Shown one piece after another: positions 24,983 through 34,357 of a DNA stretch of 64,000 bases. The stretch lies in NCBI RefSeq assembly GCF_013395055.1, contig NZ_CP058349.1, positions 3,161,501 through 3,225,500 on the forward strand. The letters run 5' to 3'. The stretch comes from Pseudomonas sp. ABC1. Lineage in GTDB: Bacteria > Pseudomonadota > Gammaproteobacteria > Pseudomonadales > Pseudomonadaceae. The first letter of the stretch is position 1. Every line of letters begins with the position of its first letter. The notes beneath the pieces are model-generated. The model worked only from the letters and a program-made list of their open reading frames with translations, was not told where the DNA came from and did not search any database. The position numbers and the translations under genes are program-made.

Positions 24983-26248
24983 ATGAGCGAGACCGTGCTC
25001 GATTACATGACCCGGCTGGGCCGCGCTGCGCGGGAGGCTTCCCGGGTGCTCGTGCGCGCCAGCACGGCGCAGAAGAATCGTGCGCTGCAGGCGGCCGCCA
25101 CGGCGCTGGACCAGGCGCGCGAGGCGCTGGCCGTAGCCAATGCGAAAGATCTTGAGGCCGGGCGCGCGAACGGCCTGGACGAAGCCATGCTCGACCGCCT
25201 GGCGCTGACGCCCAAGCGTGTCGACGAGATGATCGAAGGCTTGCGCCAGGTCGCGACGCTGCCCGACCCGATTGGCGAAATACGCGACATGCGCTACCTG
25301 CCCTCGGGTATTCAGGTCGGCAAGATGCGCGTGCCCCTCGGTGTGGTCGGTATCATCTATGAGTCGCGTCCCAACGTGACCATCGATGCCGCCAGCCTGT
25401 GCCTGAAGTCGGGCAATGCCACCATCCTGCGCGGCGGCTCCGAGGCGATCCACTCCAACCAGGCGATTGCCCGCTGCATCGCCCAGGGGCTGGAGGAGGC
25501 CGGCCTGCCGGCAGCGGCGGTGCAGGTGGTGGAAACCACCGACCGCGCCGCCGTGGGTGCGCTGATCAGCATGCCGGAGTTCGTCGATGTGATCGTGCCG
25601 CGTGGCGGCAAGGGCCTGATCGAACGCATCAGCCGTGAGGCCAAGGTGCCGGTGATCAAGCACCTCGACGGTATCTGTCACGTTTATGTCGACCGCGCGG
25701 CCGACATCGACAAGGCCGTGCGCATCGCCGACAACGCCAAGACCCAGCGCTTCGCGCCATGCAACACCATGGAGACGCTGCTGGTGCATGGCGATGTCGC
25801 TGCCCGCGTGTTGCCGCCGTTGGTGGCTATCTACACGCAGAAGGGCGTCGAGCTGCGTGGCTGCCCGCGCACCCGTGAGCTGCTAGGCGATGCCGTCAAC
25901 GCGGCCAGCGAGGAGGATTGGGCGACCGAGTACAATGCGCCGATCCTGTCGATTCGTATCCTCGACTCGCTGGACGAGGCCATCGAGCACATCAATCGCT
26001 ATGGTTCGCAGCACACCGACGCCATAGTCACCGAGAACTTCACCGATGCCCGGCGCTTCCTCACCGAGGTGGACTCCAGCTCGGTGATGGTCAATGCCTC
26101 GACCCGTTTCGCCGACGGTTTCGAGTACGGCCTGGGTGCGGAAATCGGCATTTCCACCGACAAGCTGCATGCGCGCGGCCCGGTCGGCCTGGAAGGGCTG
26201 ACCAGCGAGAAGTACGTGGTGTTCGGCGACGGTCACGTCCGTACTTGA
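24983..26248 (+). CDS. proA: Gamma-glutamyl phosphate reductase ProA
   Basis: Reduces gamma-glutamyl phosphate to glutamate semialdehyde with NADPH, the second step of proline synthesis. 421 residues, aldehyde-dehydrogenase fold. Conserved blocks are VPLGVVGIIYESRPNVT, ILRGGSEAIHSN and, with the catalytic Cys, RFAPCNTMETLLV. The C-terminal RGPVGLEGLTSEKYVVFGDGHVR is a family signature. The TGA overlaps the nadD ATG by one base. It is the first gene of the operon reaching lipA. Confidence 0.97.
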   Translation: MSETVLDYMTRLGRAAREASRVLVRASTAQKNRALQAAATALDQAREALAVANAKDLEAGRANGLDEAMLDRLALTPKRVDEMIEGLRQVATLPDPIGEIRDMRYLPSGIQVGKMRVPLGVVGIIYESRPNVTIDAASLCLKSGNATILRGGSEAIHSNQAIARCIAQGLEEAGLPAAAVQVVETTDRAAVGALISMPEFVDVIVPRGGKGLIERISREAKVPVIKHLDGICHVYVDRAADIDKAVRIADNAKTQRFAPCNTMETLLVHGDVAARVLPPLVAIYTQKGVELRGCPRTRELLGDAVNAASEEDWATEYNAPILSIRILDSLDEAIEHINRYGSQHTDAIVTENFTDARRFLTEVDSSSVMVNASTRFADGFEYGLGAEIGISTDKLHARGPVGLEGLTSEKYVVFGDGHVRT

Positions 26249-26892
26249 TGGGCCGTCGTATCGGCGTTTTCGGTGGAACCTTCGACCCTGTGCACATCGG
26301 GCATCTGCGCGGTGCGCTGGAGGTCGCGGAGCTGGCGGGGCTCGATGAGCTGCGCCTGGTGCCATGCGCCAGGCCGCCACACCGGGAGACGCCGAACAGC
26401 AGTGCCGAGGACCGTCTGGCCATGGTGCAACTGGCGGTGGCGGATTTGCCGCCGCTGATGGTCGATGCGCGTGAACTGGAGCGTGAGCGGCCTTCCTATA
26501 CGGTGGAGACGCTGGAGTCGCTGCGCCAGGAACTGGCGGACGATGACCAGTTGTTCCTGTTGCTGGGCTGGGATGCCTTTTGTGGCTTGCCCGGCTGGCA
26601 CCGTTGGCAGGAGTTGCTGGAGCTGTGTCACATCCTGGTGCTGCAACGGCCGGATACCGGTAACGAGACGCCGGATGCGCTGCGTAACCTGCTGGCGGCG
26701 CGCAGTGTCTCGAATGTACAGGCAATGAGTGGCGGCGCGGGGCAGATCGCCTTCGTCTGGCAGATGCCACTGGAAATATCCGCTACACAGATTCGCAGGT
26801 TTCTCGCCAGCGGCAGAACGGTCCGTTTTCTCGTCCCGGATGCCGTACTGGCTTATATCAATGCGCACGGTCTGTACCGGGCGTCGAACTGA
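26248..26892 (+). CDS. nadD: Nicotinate-mononucleotide adenylyltransferase NadD
   Basis: Adenylates nicotinate mononucleotide to deamido-NAD. 214 residues. N-terminal RIGVFGGTFDPVHIGHLRGA contains the (H/T)xGH nucleotidyltransferase motif, and the C-terminal ISATQIRRFLASG is the ISxTxxR motif. The start is fixed by the TGATG overlap with proA. rsfS follows after 15 bases. Confidence 0.96.
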   Translation: MGRRIGVFGGTFDPVHIGHLRGALEVAELAGLDELRLVPCARPPHRETPNSSAEDRLAMVQLAVADLPPLMVDARELERERPSYTVETLESLRQELADDDQLFLLLGWDAFCGLPGWHRWQELLELCHILVLQRPDTGNETPDALRNLLAARSVSNVQAMSGGAGQIAFVWQMPLEISATQIRRFLASGRTVRFLVPDAVLAYINAHGLYRASN

Positions 26893-26907
26893 GGTTGTAC
26901 TTACGTT

Positions 26908-27267
26908 ATGCAGAATGAAGCTCTGGTCAAAGTGGCGGTCGAAGCCCTGGAAGAACTCAAGGGGCAGGACATCGTCATCATCGACGTGCAAGGCAAGACC
27001 AGCGTCACCGATTTCATGGTGATCGCCAGCGGCACGTCCAGCCGCCATGTGAAGTCCATGGCCGACAACGTGCTGGAGAAGGTCAAGGAGCAGGGTGTAC
27101 GTCCCATCGGCAGCGAAGGGCTGGACGGCGGGGAGTGGGCGCTGCTCGACCTGGGCGATGTGGTGGTGCATGTGATGCAGGTGCCGACTCGCCAGTTCTA
27201 CGACCTGGAACGGTTGTGGCAGGGCGCCGAGCAGAGCCGTGCGCAACATGCCGGTGAAGCCGAATAA
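26908..27267 (+). CDS. rsfS: Ribosome silencing factor RsfS
   Basis: Binds uL14 on the 50S subunit and blocks subunit joining when nutrients are low. 119 residues; the DUF143 pattern VTDFMVIASGTSSRHVKSMADNV and GEWALLDLGDVVVHVM is unmistakable. Directly abuts rlmH (TAA then GTG). The nadD-rsfS-rlmH order is highly conserved. Confidence 0.96.
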   Translation: MQNEALVKVAVEALEELKGQDIVIIDVQGKTSVTDFMVIASGTSSRHVKSMADNVLEKVKEQGVRPIGSEGLDGGEWALLDLGDVVVHVMQVPTRQFYDLERLWQGAEQSRAQHAGEAE

Positions 27268-27735
27268 GTGAAGCTCAAGCTGATCGCCGTTGGCTCGAAG
27301 ATGCCGCGCTGGGTCGAGGACGGCTGGCAGGAGTACGCCAAGCGCCTGCCGGGCGAGCTGTCGCTGGAACTGGTGGAGATCGGCCTGCACACCCGCGGCA
27401 AGAATGCCGATGTCACACGGCTGATTCGCCAGGAAGGCGATGCGATGCTGAGCAAGGTGTTGCCGGGCGAACGCATCGTCACCCTCGAGGTGACCGGGCG
27501 CCCCTGGAGCACCGAGCAACTGGCTGCCGAGCTTGACCGCTGGCGGCTCGATGCGCGTCCCGTCAACCTGATGGTGGGCGGTCCGGAAGGGCTGGCGCCG
27601 CAGGTCTGTGCGCGTAGCGAGCAGCGCTGGTCGCTGTCGCCGCTGACCTTGCCGCATCCGTTGGTGCGGATTCTGGTCGGTGAGCAGATTTATCGTGCTT
27701 GGACGCTGTTGTCCGGCCATCCGTATCACAAATAG
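27268..27735 (+). CDS. rlmH: 23S rRNA pseudouridine-1915 N3-methyltransferase RlmH
   Basis: SPOUT methyltransferase that modifies pseudouridine 1915 in helix 69 of 23S rRNA after 70S assembly. 155 residues, exactly the usual size, from a GTG start immediately after the rsfS stop. The SAM-binding knot includes NLMVGGPEGLAPQV and the C-terminus is LPHPLVRILVGEQIYRAWTLLSGHPYHK-like, the family signature. The PBP2 gene starts 20 bases later. Confidence 0.96.
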   Translation: MKLKLIAVGSKMPRWVEDGWQEYAKRLPGELSLELVEIGLHTRGKNADVTRLIRQEGDAMLSKVLPGERIVTLEVTGRPWSTEQLAAELDRWRLDARPVNLMVGGPEGLAPQVCARSEQRWSLSPLTLPHPLVRILVGEQIYRAWTLLSGHPYHK

Positions 27736-27755
27736 CGCTTGGAACTCCCTTCGCC

Positions 27756-29654
27756 ATGCCCCAGCCCATCCACCTGAAAGACCATGAGAAGGACGCCGGA
27801 CTGGTGCGTCGTCGTGTGATCGTGGGTATTTCGGTGGTGCTGTTGATGATGGGCGTGCTGATCGCCCGCATGTACTACCTGCAGGTGATCCAGTACGACT
27901 ACCACTCGACGCTGTCGGAGAACAATCGCGTCCATGTGCAGCCGATTCCACCCAATCGCGGGTTGATCTTCGACCGCAACGGGCGGGTCATTGCCGATAA
28001 CCGGCCGAGTTTCAGCCTGACCGTGACGCGCGAGCGAGCGGGAGACTGGCGGGCGGTGCTGGATGTGGTGGTCGAGGTGCTGGAGCTGTCCGCCGAAGAG
28101 CGTGAGCTGTTCGAACGGCGCGTGCTGCAAGGGCGTCGGCCATTCGAGCCGGTGCCGATCATGTACGAGCTGAACGAAGAGCAGATCGCCCGGGTTGCGG
28201 TCAATCAGTTCCGCCTGCCGGGCGTCGACGTGGCGGCGCAACTGGTGCGTCATTACCCACAGGACAAGCACTTCGCCCACTCGGTCGGCTATGTCGGGCG
28301 TATCAACGAGACCGAGCTGAAAAACCTCGATCCGGTCAACTACAGCGGCACGCACCATATCGGCAAGACCGGTATCGAGAAGTTCTACGAAGACGTGCTG
28401 CATGGCCAGGTGGGCTATGAGGAAGTCGAGACCAACGCCCGAGGGCGAGTCCTGCGCGTACTCAAGCGCACCGATCCTACGCCTGGCCAGGATCTGGTGC
28501 TGACCCTCGACCTGGACCTGCAGGAAGCCGCCGAAGCGGCGCTGGCTGGGCGTCGCGGTGCCATCGTGGCGTTACAGCCGCAGACCGGCGAAGTGCTGGC
28601 GATGGTCAGCCAGCCGAGCTTCAACCCGAACCTGTTCGTCACTGGCATCAGTTTCAAGGACTATGGCGAACTGCGCGATTCCATCGACCGCCCGCTATAC
28701 AACCGTGTGCTGCGCGGGCTCTATCCGCCCGGTTCGACCATCAAGCCGATGATGGCGGTGGCCGGGCTGGATGCCGGCGTCATCACGCCGACCAGCCGCG
28801 TTTTCGACCCTGGCTACTTCCAGTTGCCCAATGTCCAGCACAAGTACCGCAACTGGAACCGCAGCGGTGATGGCTGGGTCGACCTGACGCTGGCCATCAT
28901 GCGTTCCAACGATACCTACTTCTACGACATGGCGCACAAGATGGGCGTCGACCGCATGCATGACTACATGACCCGCTTCGGCCTGGGCCAGCGCGTCGCG
29001 CTGGACATGCAGGAAGAGACTGCCGGGTTGATGCCGTCGCGCGAGTGGAAGCGCGCACGTTACCGCCAGGCCTGGTACCCGGGGGAAACCGTGATCCTCG
29101 GCATCGGCCAGGGCTATATGCAGGCCACGCCGCTGCAACTGGCGCAGGCCACGGCGCTGATGGCGACCCGTGGCAAGTGGATTCGCCCGCACCTGGCGCG
29201 CAGCCTCGATGGCACGCCAGTGGTCGATCCGGATGCGCCGGCGGATATCGAGCTGCGTGATCCGCGCTACTGGGAATACGCCATCCACGGTATGGAGCAG
29301 GTGGTGCATGGGGCGCGCGGAACGGCCCGCAAGATCGGCGAAGGCTCGCCTTACCGCATCGCCGGCAAGAGCGGTACGGCCCAGGTGGTGGCGATCAAGC
29401 AGGGCGAGCGCTATGACAGCGGTCGCCTGGCCGAGCGGCACCGCGACCATGCCCTGTTCGTCGGCTTCGCCCCCATCGAGAAACCCGAGATCGTGGTGGC
29501 AGTGATGGTGGAGAACGGCGAGTCCGGTTCCGGCGTCGCCGCGCCGGTGGTCAAGGCTGTGATGGATGCCTGGCTGCTGGACAAGGATGGCAAACTGAAA
29601 GCCGAGTACGACCCGGCGCAGCCCCAGTCCCAGCCCGAGGTGGTGACGCCATGA
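27756..29654 (+). CDS. mrdA: Penicillin-binding protein 2 (elongation transpeptidase)
   Basis: Class B PBP that cross-links peptidoglycan in the elongasome with RodA. 632 residues. One TM anchor near 22-45, a non-penicillin-binding pedestal domain, then the transpeptidase domain. The active site shows SxxK as PPGSTIKPMMAV, SxN as MRSND and the KTG-equivalent KSGTAQVV. Start at 27756 (MPQPIHLKDHEKD) matches the family; the frame is open upstream inside rlmH. The ATGA overlap with rodA implies coupling. Confidence 0.97.
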   Translation: MPQPIHLKDHEKDAGLVRRRVIVGISVVLLMMGVLIARMYYLQVIQYDYHSTLSENNRVHVQPIPPNRGLIFDRNGRVIADNRPSFSLTVTRERAGDWRAVLDVVVEVLELSAEERELFERRVLQGRRPFEPVPIMYELNEEQIARVAVNQFRLPGVDVAAQLVRHYPQDKHFAHSVGYVGRINETELKNLDPVNYSGTHHIGKTGIEKFYEDVLHGQVGYEEVETNARGRVLRVLKRTDPTPGQDLVLTLDLDLQEAAEAALAGRRGAIVALQPQTGEVLAMVSQPSFNPNLFVTGISFKDYGELRDSIDRPLYNRVLRGLYPPGSTIKPMMAVAGLDAGVITPTSRVFDPGYFQLPNVQHKYRNWNRSGDGWVDLTLAIMRSNDTYFYDMAHKMGVDRMHDYMTRFGLGQRVALDMQEETAGLMPSREWKRARYRQAWYPGETVILGIGQGYMQATPLQLAQATALMATRGKWIRPHLARSLDGTPVVDPDAPADIELRDPRYWEYAIHGMEQVVHGARGTARKIGEGSPYRIAGKSGTAQVVAIKQGERYDSGRLAERHRDHALFVGFAPIEKPEIVVAVMVENGESGSGVAAPVVKAVMDAWLLDKDGKLKAEYDPAQPQSQPEVVTP

Positions 29655-30796
29655 GTGGCAATTTCGATCGTACGCTGTCGAACCAGGATGTCCTGCGCCG
29701 CCGCGCCAGCCTGTTGCAGCGGGCGCACCTCGATGGACCGCTGTTGCTGTTGTTGCTGATTCTGGCGGCCGGCAGCCTGTTCATCCTCTATTCGGCCAGC
29801 GGCAAGCACTGGGACATGCTGCTCAAGCAGTCCAGCTCCTTCGGCCTGGGGTTGCTGGCGATGCTGGTCATTGCCCAACTGGAGCCGCGTTTCATGGCCC
29901 GCTGGGCACCACTGGGCTACCTGGGGGTGGTCGGGTTGCTGCTGGCGGTGGAGTTCATGGGGCATACCGCGATGGGGGCGACACGCTGGATCAACATCCC
30001 GGGCGTGATTCGCTTCCAGCCGTCGGAGTTCATGAAGATCATCATGCCGATGACCATCGCCTGGTACTTCTCGACCCGCAGCCTGCCGCCCAGTTTCAAG
30101 CACACCGTCATAAGCCTGGTGCTGATTGCCGTGCCTTTCGCGCTGATCGTCAAGCAGCCCGACCTGGGCACCGCCCTGCTGATCCTGGCTTCGGGCGCGT
30201 TCGTACTGTTCATCGCCGGGCTGCGCTGGAGCTGGATCTGCATGGCCGTGACGGCGGTGGTGCCGGTGGCTGTCGGCATGTGGTACTTCGTCATGCACGA
30301 CTACCAGAAGCAGCGTGTGCTGACCTTTCTCGACCCTGAGAGCGATCCGCTCGGAACGGGCTGGAACATCATCCAGTCCAAGGCTGCGATAGGTTCGGGC
30401 GGCGTGTTCGGCAAGGGCTGGTTGCAGGGCACCCAGTCTCATCTGGATTTTTTGCCGGAAAGCCACACGGACTTTATCATTGCCGTCCTGGCGGAGGAGT
30501 TCGGCCTGGTCGGCGTCTGTTTGTTACTGCTGGTGTATCTGCTGTTGATCGCCCGCGGGCTGGTGATTACGGTGCAGGCCCAGACACTGTTCGGCAAGTT
30601 GCTGGCCGGGGCGTTGACGATGACCTTCTTCGTCTACGTCTTCGTCAACATCGGGATGGTGAGCGGGCTTCTGCCTGTGGTGGGGGTGCCTCTGCCCTTC
30701 ATCAGCTATGGCGGAACTTCACTGGTGACCCTGCTGTCAGGGTTCGGGGTTTTGATGTCGATCCACACCCATCGCAAGTGGATCGCGCAGGTTTGA
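29651..30796 (+). CDS. rodA: Peptidoglycan glycosyltransferase RodA
   Basis: SEDS-family membrane polymerase of lipid II, partner of PBP2 in rod elongation. 381 residues with about ten TM segments. The SEDS signature is present as GMVSGLLPVVGVPLPFISYGG near the C-terminus. The extracytoplasmic WNIIQSKAAIGSGGVFGKGWLQGTQ loop holds the conserved catalytic-region residues. It overlaps mrdA by 4 bases and the next gene by up to 19. Confidence 0.97.
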   Translation: MSGNFDRTLSNQDVLRRRASLLQRAHLDGPLLLLLLILAAGSLFILYSASGKHWDMLLKQSSSFGLGLLAMLVIAQLEPRFMARWAPLGYLGVVGLLLAVEFMGHTAMGATRWINIPGVIRFQPSEFMKIIMPMTIAWYFSTRSLPPSFKHTVISLVLIAVPFALIVKQPDLGTALLILASGAFVLFIAGLRWSWICMAVTAVVPVAVGMWYFVMHDYQKQRVLTFLDPESDPLGTGWNIIQSKAAIGSGGVFGKGWLQGTQSHLDFLPESHTDFIIAVLAEEFGLVGVCLLLLVYLLLIARGLVITVQAQTLFGKLLAGALTMTFFVYVFVNIGMVSGLLPVVGVPLPFISYGGTSLVTLLSGFGVLMSIHTHRKWIAQV

Positions 30797-31809
30797 CGAG
30801 AGACTATTTCTTGATTTCCTTAGGCTGTAGGCAGTTGGCGCGAGTGCTCTGTGGGCTTGGTCTGGTTGGCGCCATGGGCGTACAGGCGAGTGACTACCAG
30901 GGTGAGAAAGTGGCGGGTTTCATCTCCGAGATGGCCAGCGAATACGGCTTTGCCAGCGAGCAACTGGCTGAGCTGCTGGCCCAGGCCGAGCGCAAGCAGG
31001 CCATCCTCGATGCCATTTCACGTCCGGCCGAGCGGGTGCGCCCGTGGAGCGAGTACCGGCCGATCTTCATCACCGATGCGCGGATCGCCCAGGGCGTCGA
31101 TTTCTGGCGCCAGAACCAGGATGCGCTGGCGCGGATCGAGACCGAATACGGTGTACCTGCCCAGTTCATCGTGGCGATCATCGGTGTGGAAACCTTCTAT
31201 GGCCGCAATACTGGCAATTACCGTGTGATCGATGCCCTGGCCACCCTCGGTTTCGACTATCCGCCGCGACAGCCCTTTTTCCGCAAGGAGCTCAAGGAGT
31301 TCCTGCTGCTGACTCGCGAGGAGCAGGTCGACCCGCTGAGTCTCAAGGGCTCCTACGCCGGTGCGATGGGATTGCCGCAGTTCATGCCGAGCAGTTTCCG
31401 CGCCTACGCCGTGGACTTCGATGCCGATGGCCATATCGATATCTGGAACAACCCCACCGATGCCATCGGTAGCGCAGCCAACTACTTCAAGCGCCATGGC
31501 TGGGTGGCCGGTAGCGGTGTCGCGGTGCGCGCCACGGTCGGCGGCAAGCGTTTCGAGGAAGGCCTGACCCAGGGCCTGGAGCCGAGCCTGAATGCCGCGC
31601 AACTGCGCGAGCTGGGCTGGAAGCCGGCCACGCCTATCGCAGACGACACCAAGGTCACGGCCTTCCGCCTGGAGGGCGCCGATGGCGATGAGTTCTGGAT
31701 CGGCCTGCCGAATTTCTATGTGATCACGCGCTACAACCGCAGTGTCATGTATGCCCTGGCGGTCAACCAGCTCGCCGATGCCCTGGCCAAGGCGCGGGGG
31801 CAGCAGTGA
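30778..31809 (+). CDS. mltB: Membrane-bound or soluble lytic transglycosylase B (MltB type)
   Basis: Cleaves the MurNAc-GlcNAc bond with 1,6-anhydro ring formation in the periplasm. 343 residues from ATG 30778. The GH103 catalytic Glu is in IIGVETFYGRNTGNYRV and the substrate groove in YAGAMGLPQFMPSSFR. The start is uncertain: ATG 30778 lies within rodA, and in-frame TTG codons at 30793 and 30811 give signal peptides closer to family length. There is no clear lipobox (GLGLVGAMGVQAS), so I favour a soluble periplasmic form. rlpA follows with a TGATG overlap. Confidence 0.9.
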   Translation: MDRAGLTRDYFLISLGCRQLARVLCGLGLVGAMGVQASDYQGEKVAGFISEMASEYGFASEQLAELLAQAERKQAILDAISRPAERVRPWSEYRPIFITDARIAQGVDFWRQNQDALARIETEYGVPAQFIVAIIGVETFYGRNTGNYRVIDALATLGFDYPPRQPFFRKELKEFLLLTREEQVDPLSLKGSYAGAMGLPQFMPSSFRAYAVDFDADGHIDIWNNPTDAIGSAANYFKRHGWVAGSGVAVRATVGGKRFEEGLTQGLEPSLNAAQLRELGWKPATPIADDTKVTAFRLEGADGDEFWIGLPNFYVITRYNRSVMYALAVNQLADALAKARGQQ

Positions 31810-32795
31810 TGAGGCATGTACTGACACTGGCGATTGCCGCCGTGGTGCTCGCGGGCTGTTCCTCGTCGCCTTCCACGCCTTCTGGCAGCGTTGCGCAGAA
31901 GCCGAGTGGTATCAGCGGGCCGGGCAACTTCTCGCGCCCCGATAGGGATGGCGCGCCCTGGTGGGAAGTGGATGTCTCGCAGATTCCCGATGCCATTCCC
32001 ATGCCTCACTACGGCCCGGTCAAGGCCAGCCCCTACACGGTGCTGGGCAAGACCTACTACCCGATTGGTGATGGCCGCAGCTACCGGGCGAACGGCACGG
32101 CGTCCTGGTACGGCACCAAGTTCCATGGGCAACTGACCGCCAATGGCGAGAAATACGACTTGTACGGCATGAGTGCCGCGCATAAGACGCTGCCGTTGCC
32201 GAGCTACGTCAAGGTGACCAACCTGGCGAACAACAAGAGCGTGGTCCTGCGGGTCAATGACCGTGGGCCGTTCTATTCCGACCGTGTCATCGACTTGTCC
32301 TTCGCGGCGGCGAAGAAGCTCGGCTATGCCGAAAGCGGCACGGCTCAGGTTCGCGTCGAAGGCATCGACCCCGAGCAGTGGTGGGCGCAACGCGGCCAGC
32401 CGGTGCCCAAGGTGCTGGCGCAACCGCAACAGGTCGCTACCACTTCCCTGGCCAGGACTGCCGCACAACCCGTGGAGCAGTACACGCCGCCCGCCGCCCA
32501 GCATGCGGCAGCGGTGGTGCCGGTCCAGCTCGAGCGGCAGGCGGCGAACCATTCGGCTGCCGGCCTGTTCCTGCAGGTCGGTGCATTCGCCAACCCGGAT
32601 GCGGCGGAACTGCTCAAGGACAAGCTGACTACCATGGTCTCCACACCGGTCTTCGTCAGCTCCGTGGTACTCAATGAACAGGTGCTGCACCGTGTCCGCC
32701 TGGGGCCCATCGCCTCCGCGGATGAAGCAGCACGCCTGGAACAGAGCGTGCTCCAGGCCAACCTGGGACAACCCAGACAAGTCCGGGCCGATTGA
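31809..32795 (+). CDS. rlpA: Septal-ring lytic transglycosylase RlpA
   Basis: Outer-membrane lipoprotein that cleaves naked (stem-peptide-free) glycan at the septum; required for daughter-cell separation in P. aeruginosa. 328 residues. Lipobox LAGC (C17). The DPBB domain (about 95-190) has GTASWYGTKFHGQLTANGE and LRVNDRGPF, which carry the catalytic Asp and His environment. A Pro/Ala/Gln-rich linker leads to a C-terminal SPOR domain (about 250-325) that binds denuded peptidoglycan. Start ATG 31809 overlaps the mltB stop. Confidence 0.95.
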   Translation: MRHVLTLAIAAVVLAGCSSSPSTPSGSVAQKPSGISGPGNFSRPDRDGAPWWEVDVSQIPDAIPMPHYGPVKASPYTVLGKTYYPIGDGRSYRANGTASWYGTKFHGQLTANGEKYDLYGMSAAHKTLPLPSYVKVTNLANNKSVVLRVNDRGPFYSDRVIDLSFAAAKKLGYAESGTAQVRVEGIDPEQWWAQRGQPVPKVLAQPQQVATTSLARTAAQPVEQYTPPAAQHAAAVVPVQLERQAANHSAAGLFLQVGAFANPDAAELLKDKLTTMVSTPVFVSSVVLNEQVLHRVRLGPIASADEAARLEQSVLQANLGQPRQVRAD

Positions 32796-32839
32796 GCCGG
32801 CTTCTCACTCACGTCGTCAAACTGCCTTTTCGAGATACG

Positions 32840-33997
32840 ATGAACATAACCACTGTCTTGCAACGTATGAGCCTGCTGGCTCTGTTTGTGGCCTCGCCGA
32901 TACTCTCGGCCGCACCCGCCATGCCTTCCGCGCCGCAACTGGCGGCCAAGTCCTATGTGCTGATGGACGCCGACAGCGGCAAGGTGCTGATCGAGAGCAA
33001 TGGCGACGAGCGCCTGCCCCCGGCCAGCCTGACCAAGCTGATGACGGCCTATATCGCCACCCTGGAGATCCAGAAGGGCCAGATCAGCGACAACGACATG
33101 GTCACCATCAGCGAGAAGGCCTGGCGCACCGGCGGCTCGCGCATGTTCGTGCAGGTCAACACGCAGGTGTCCGTCGATGACCTGCTGCATGGCGTGATCA
33201 TCCAGTCCGGCAACGACGCCAGTGTTGCCCTGGCCGAGCACATCGCGGGTAGCGAAGAGGCTTTCGCCGACCTGATGAACAGCACGGCCCAGCGCCTGGG
33301 CATGGCCAATTCGCACTTCATGAATGCCACCGGCCTGCCGGACCCTGAGCACTATTCCTCGGCGGGCGACATGGCCAAGCTGGCTCGTGCGATCATCTAT
33401 GAGGACCCGGCGCACTACGCCATCTATGCGCAGAAGGAATTCCTCTGGAACAACATCAAGCAGCCCAACCGCAACCTGCTGCTGTGGCGCGACAAGACCG
33501 TCGATGGCCTCAAGACCGGCCACACCGAGGAAGCCGGCTTCTGCCTGGTGGCGTCCGCCGTACGTGATGGCATGCGCCTGATCACCGTGGTGTTCGGTAC
33601 CAACAGCGAGCAGGCCCGCGCGGCCGAGACGCAAAAGCTGCTGACCTACGGCTTCCGTTTCTTCGAGACCCGCACGCTGCGGCGCAAAGGCGTCGAGCTG
33701 GCGCAGGCACAAGTCTGGAAAGGCAAGAGCGCCACGCTCAAGGCCGGCCTGGCGGACGACCTGACCCTGACGCTGCCGCGTGGCCAGGCAGAGAAGCTGG
33801 ATGCCAGCATCAGCCTCAAGCCTCAGTTGATGGCGCCTATCAAACAGGGCGACGTGATCGGCCAGGTCGAAGTGCGCATGGGTGACGAGGTGCTGGAGAC
33901 AGCCAACCTGATCGCCCTCGAAAATATCGAGGAAGGCGGCTTTTTCCGTCGCTTCTGGGATAGCATCCGTCTGTTCTTCTTCGGCCTGTTCAACTGA
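32840..33997 (+). CDS. dacC: D-alanyl-D-alanine carboxypeptidase DacC (PBP5/6)
   Basis: Trims the terminal D-Ala from pentapeptides, limiting cross-linking. 385 residues. Signal peptide to about 28, then the active-site motifs SxxK (ASLTKLMTAY), SGN (IQSGNDAS) and KTG (DGLKTGHTEEAG). A beta-rich PBP5 C-terminal domain follows, ending in an amphipathic helix (FFRRFWDSIRLFFFGLFN) that anchors it to the outer face of the inner membrane. Start at 32840 gives the signal peptide; the frame is open 48 bases upstream. Confidence 0.96.
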   Translation: MNITTVLQRMSLLALFVASPILSAAPAMPSAPQLAAKSYVLMDADSGKVLIESNGDERLPPASLTKLMTAYIATLEIQKGQISDNDMVTISEKAWRTGGSRMFVQVNTQVSVDDLLHGVIIQSGNDASVALAEHIAGSEEAFADLMNSTAQRLGMANSHFMNATGLPDPEHYSSAGDMAKLARAIIYEDPAHYAIYAQKEFLWNNIKQPNRNLLLWRDKTVDGLKTGHTEEAGFCLVASAVRDGMRLITVVFGTNSEQARAAETQKLLTYGFRFFETRTLRRKGVELAQAQVWKGKSATLKAGLADDLTLTLPRGQAEKLDASISLKPQLMAPIKQGDVIGQVEVRMGDEVLETANLIALENIEEGGFFRRFWDSIRLFFFGLFN

Positions 33998-34063
33998 TAG
34001 ATACTGCCCGCGCGGCGTGACCCAGCCGGTCGCGCCGCGTTTGCGGATCACGAGTCCGTTTCC

Positions 34064-34357
34064 ATGACAAACAACACGCAAGACCCGCAGGATATCCAAG
34101 CTCCGAAAATCGACTTTCCTTGCGAGAATTACCCGATCAAGGTGATTGGCGAGGGTGCGGAAGGCTTCCACCAACTGGTGATCGACGTGATCCGTCGTCA
34201 CGCGCCGGACTTCGACGAAACCACGCTGGTCACCCGCGACAGCCGAACCGGGCGTTTCCTCTCCGTACAGGTGTACATCACGGCCACGGGCATCGAGCAA
34301 TTGCAGGCGATCAACCTCGACCTGCGTGCCACCGGGCGCGTCCATATGGTGTTGTGA
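34064..34357 (+). CDS. YbeD-family (DUF493) protein
   Basis: 97 residues, ferredoxin-like fold expected. Characteristic segments are IDFPCENYPIKVIGEG and TLVTRDSRTGRFLSVQVYI. It sits between dacC and lipB exactly as E. coli ybeD lies between dacA and lipB. A role in regulating lipoate synthesis has been suggested for the family but not proven. Its stop overlaps the lipB start by one base (TGATG). Confidence 0.93.
   Translation: MTNNTQDPQDIQAPKIDFPCENYPIKVIGEGAEGFHQLVIDVIRRHAPDFDETTLVTRDSRTGRFLSVQVYITATGIEQLQAINLDLRATGRVHMVL

Noticed and set aside
26233..27951. 572-codon minus-strand frame over nadD, rsfS and rlmH
   Set aside because: Shadow of three short, confidently identified genes.
32345..34345. 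666-codon minus-strand frame over rlpA and dacC
   Set aside because: Shadow of well-conserved peptidoglycan genes; no start or ribosome-binding site.
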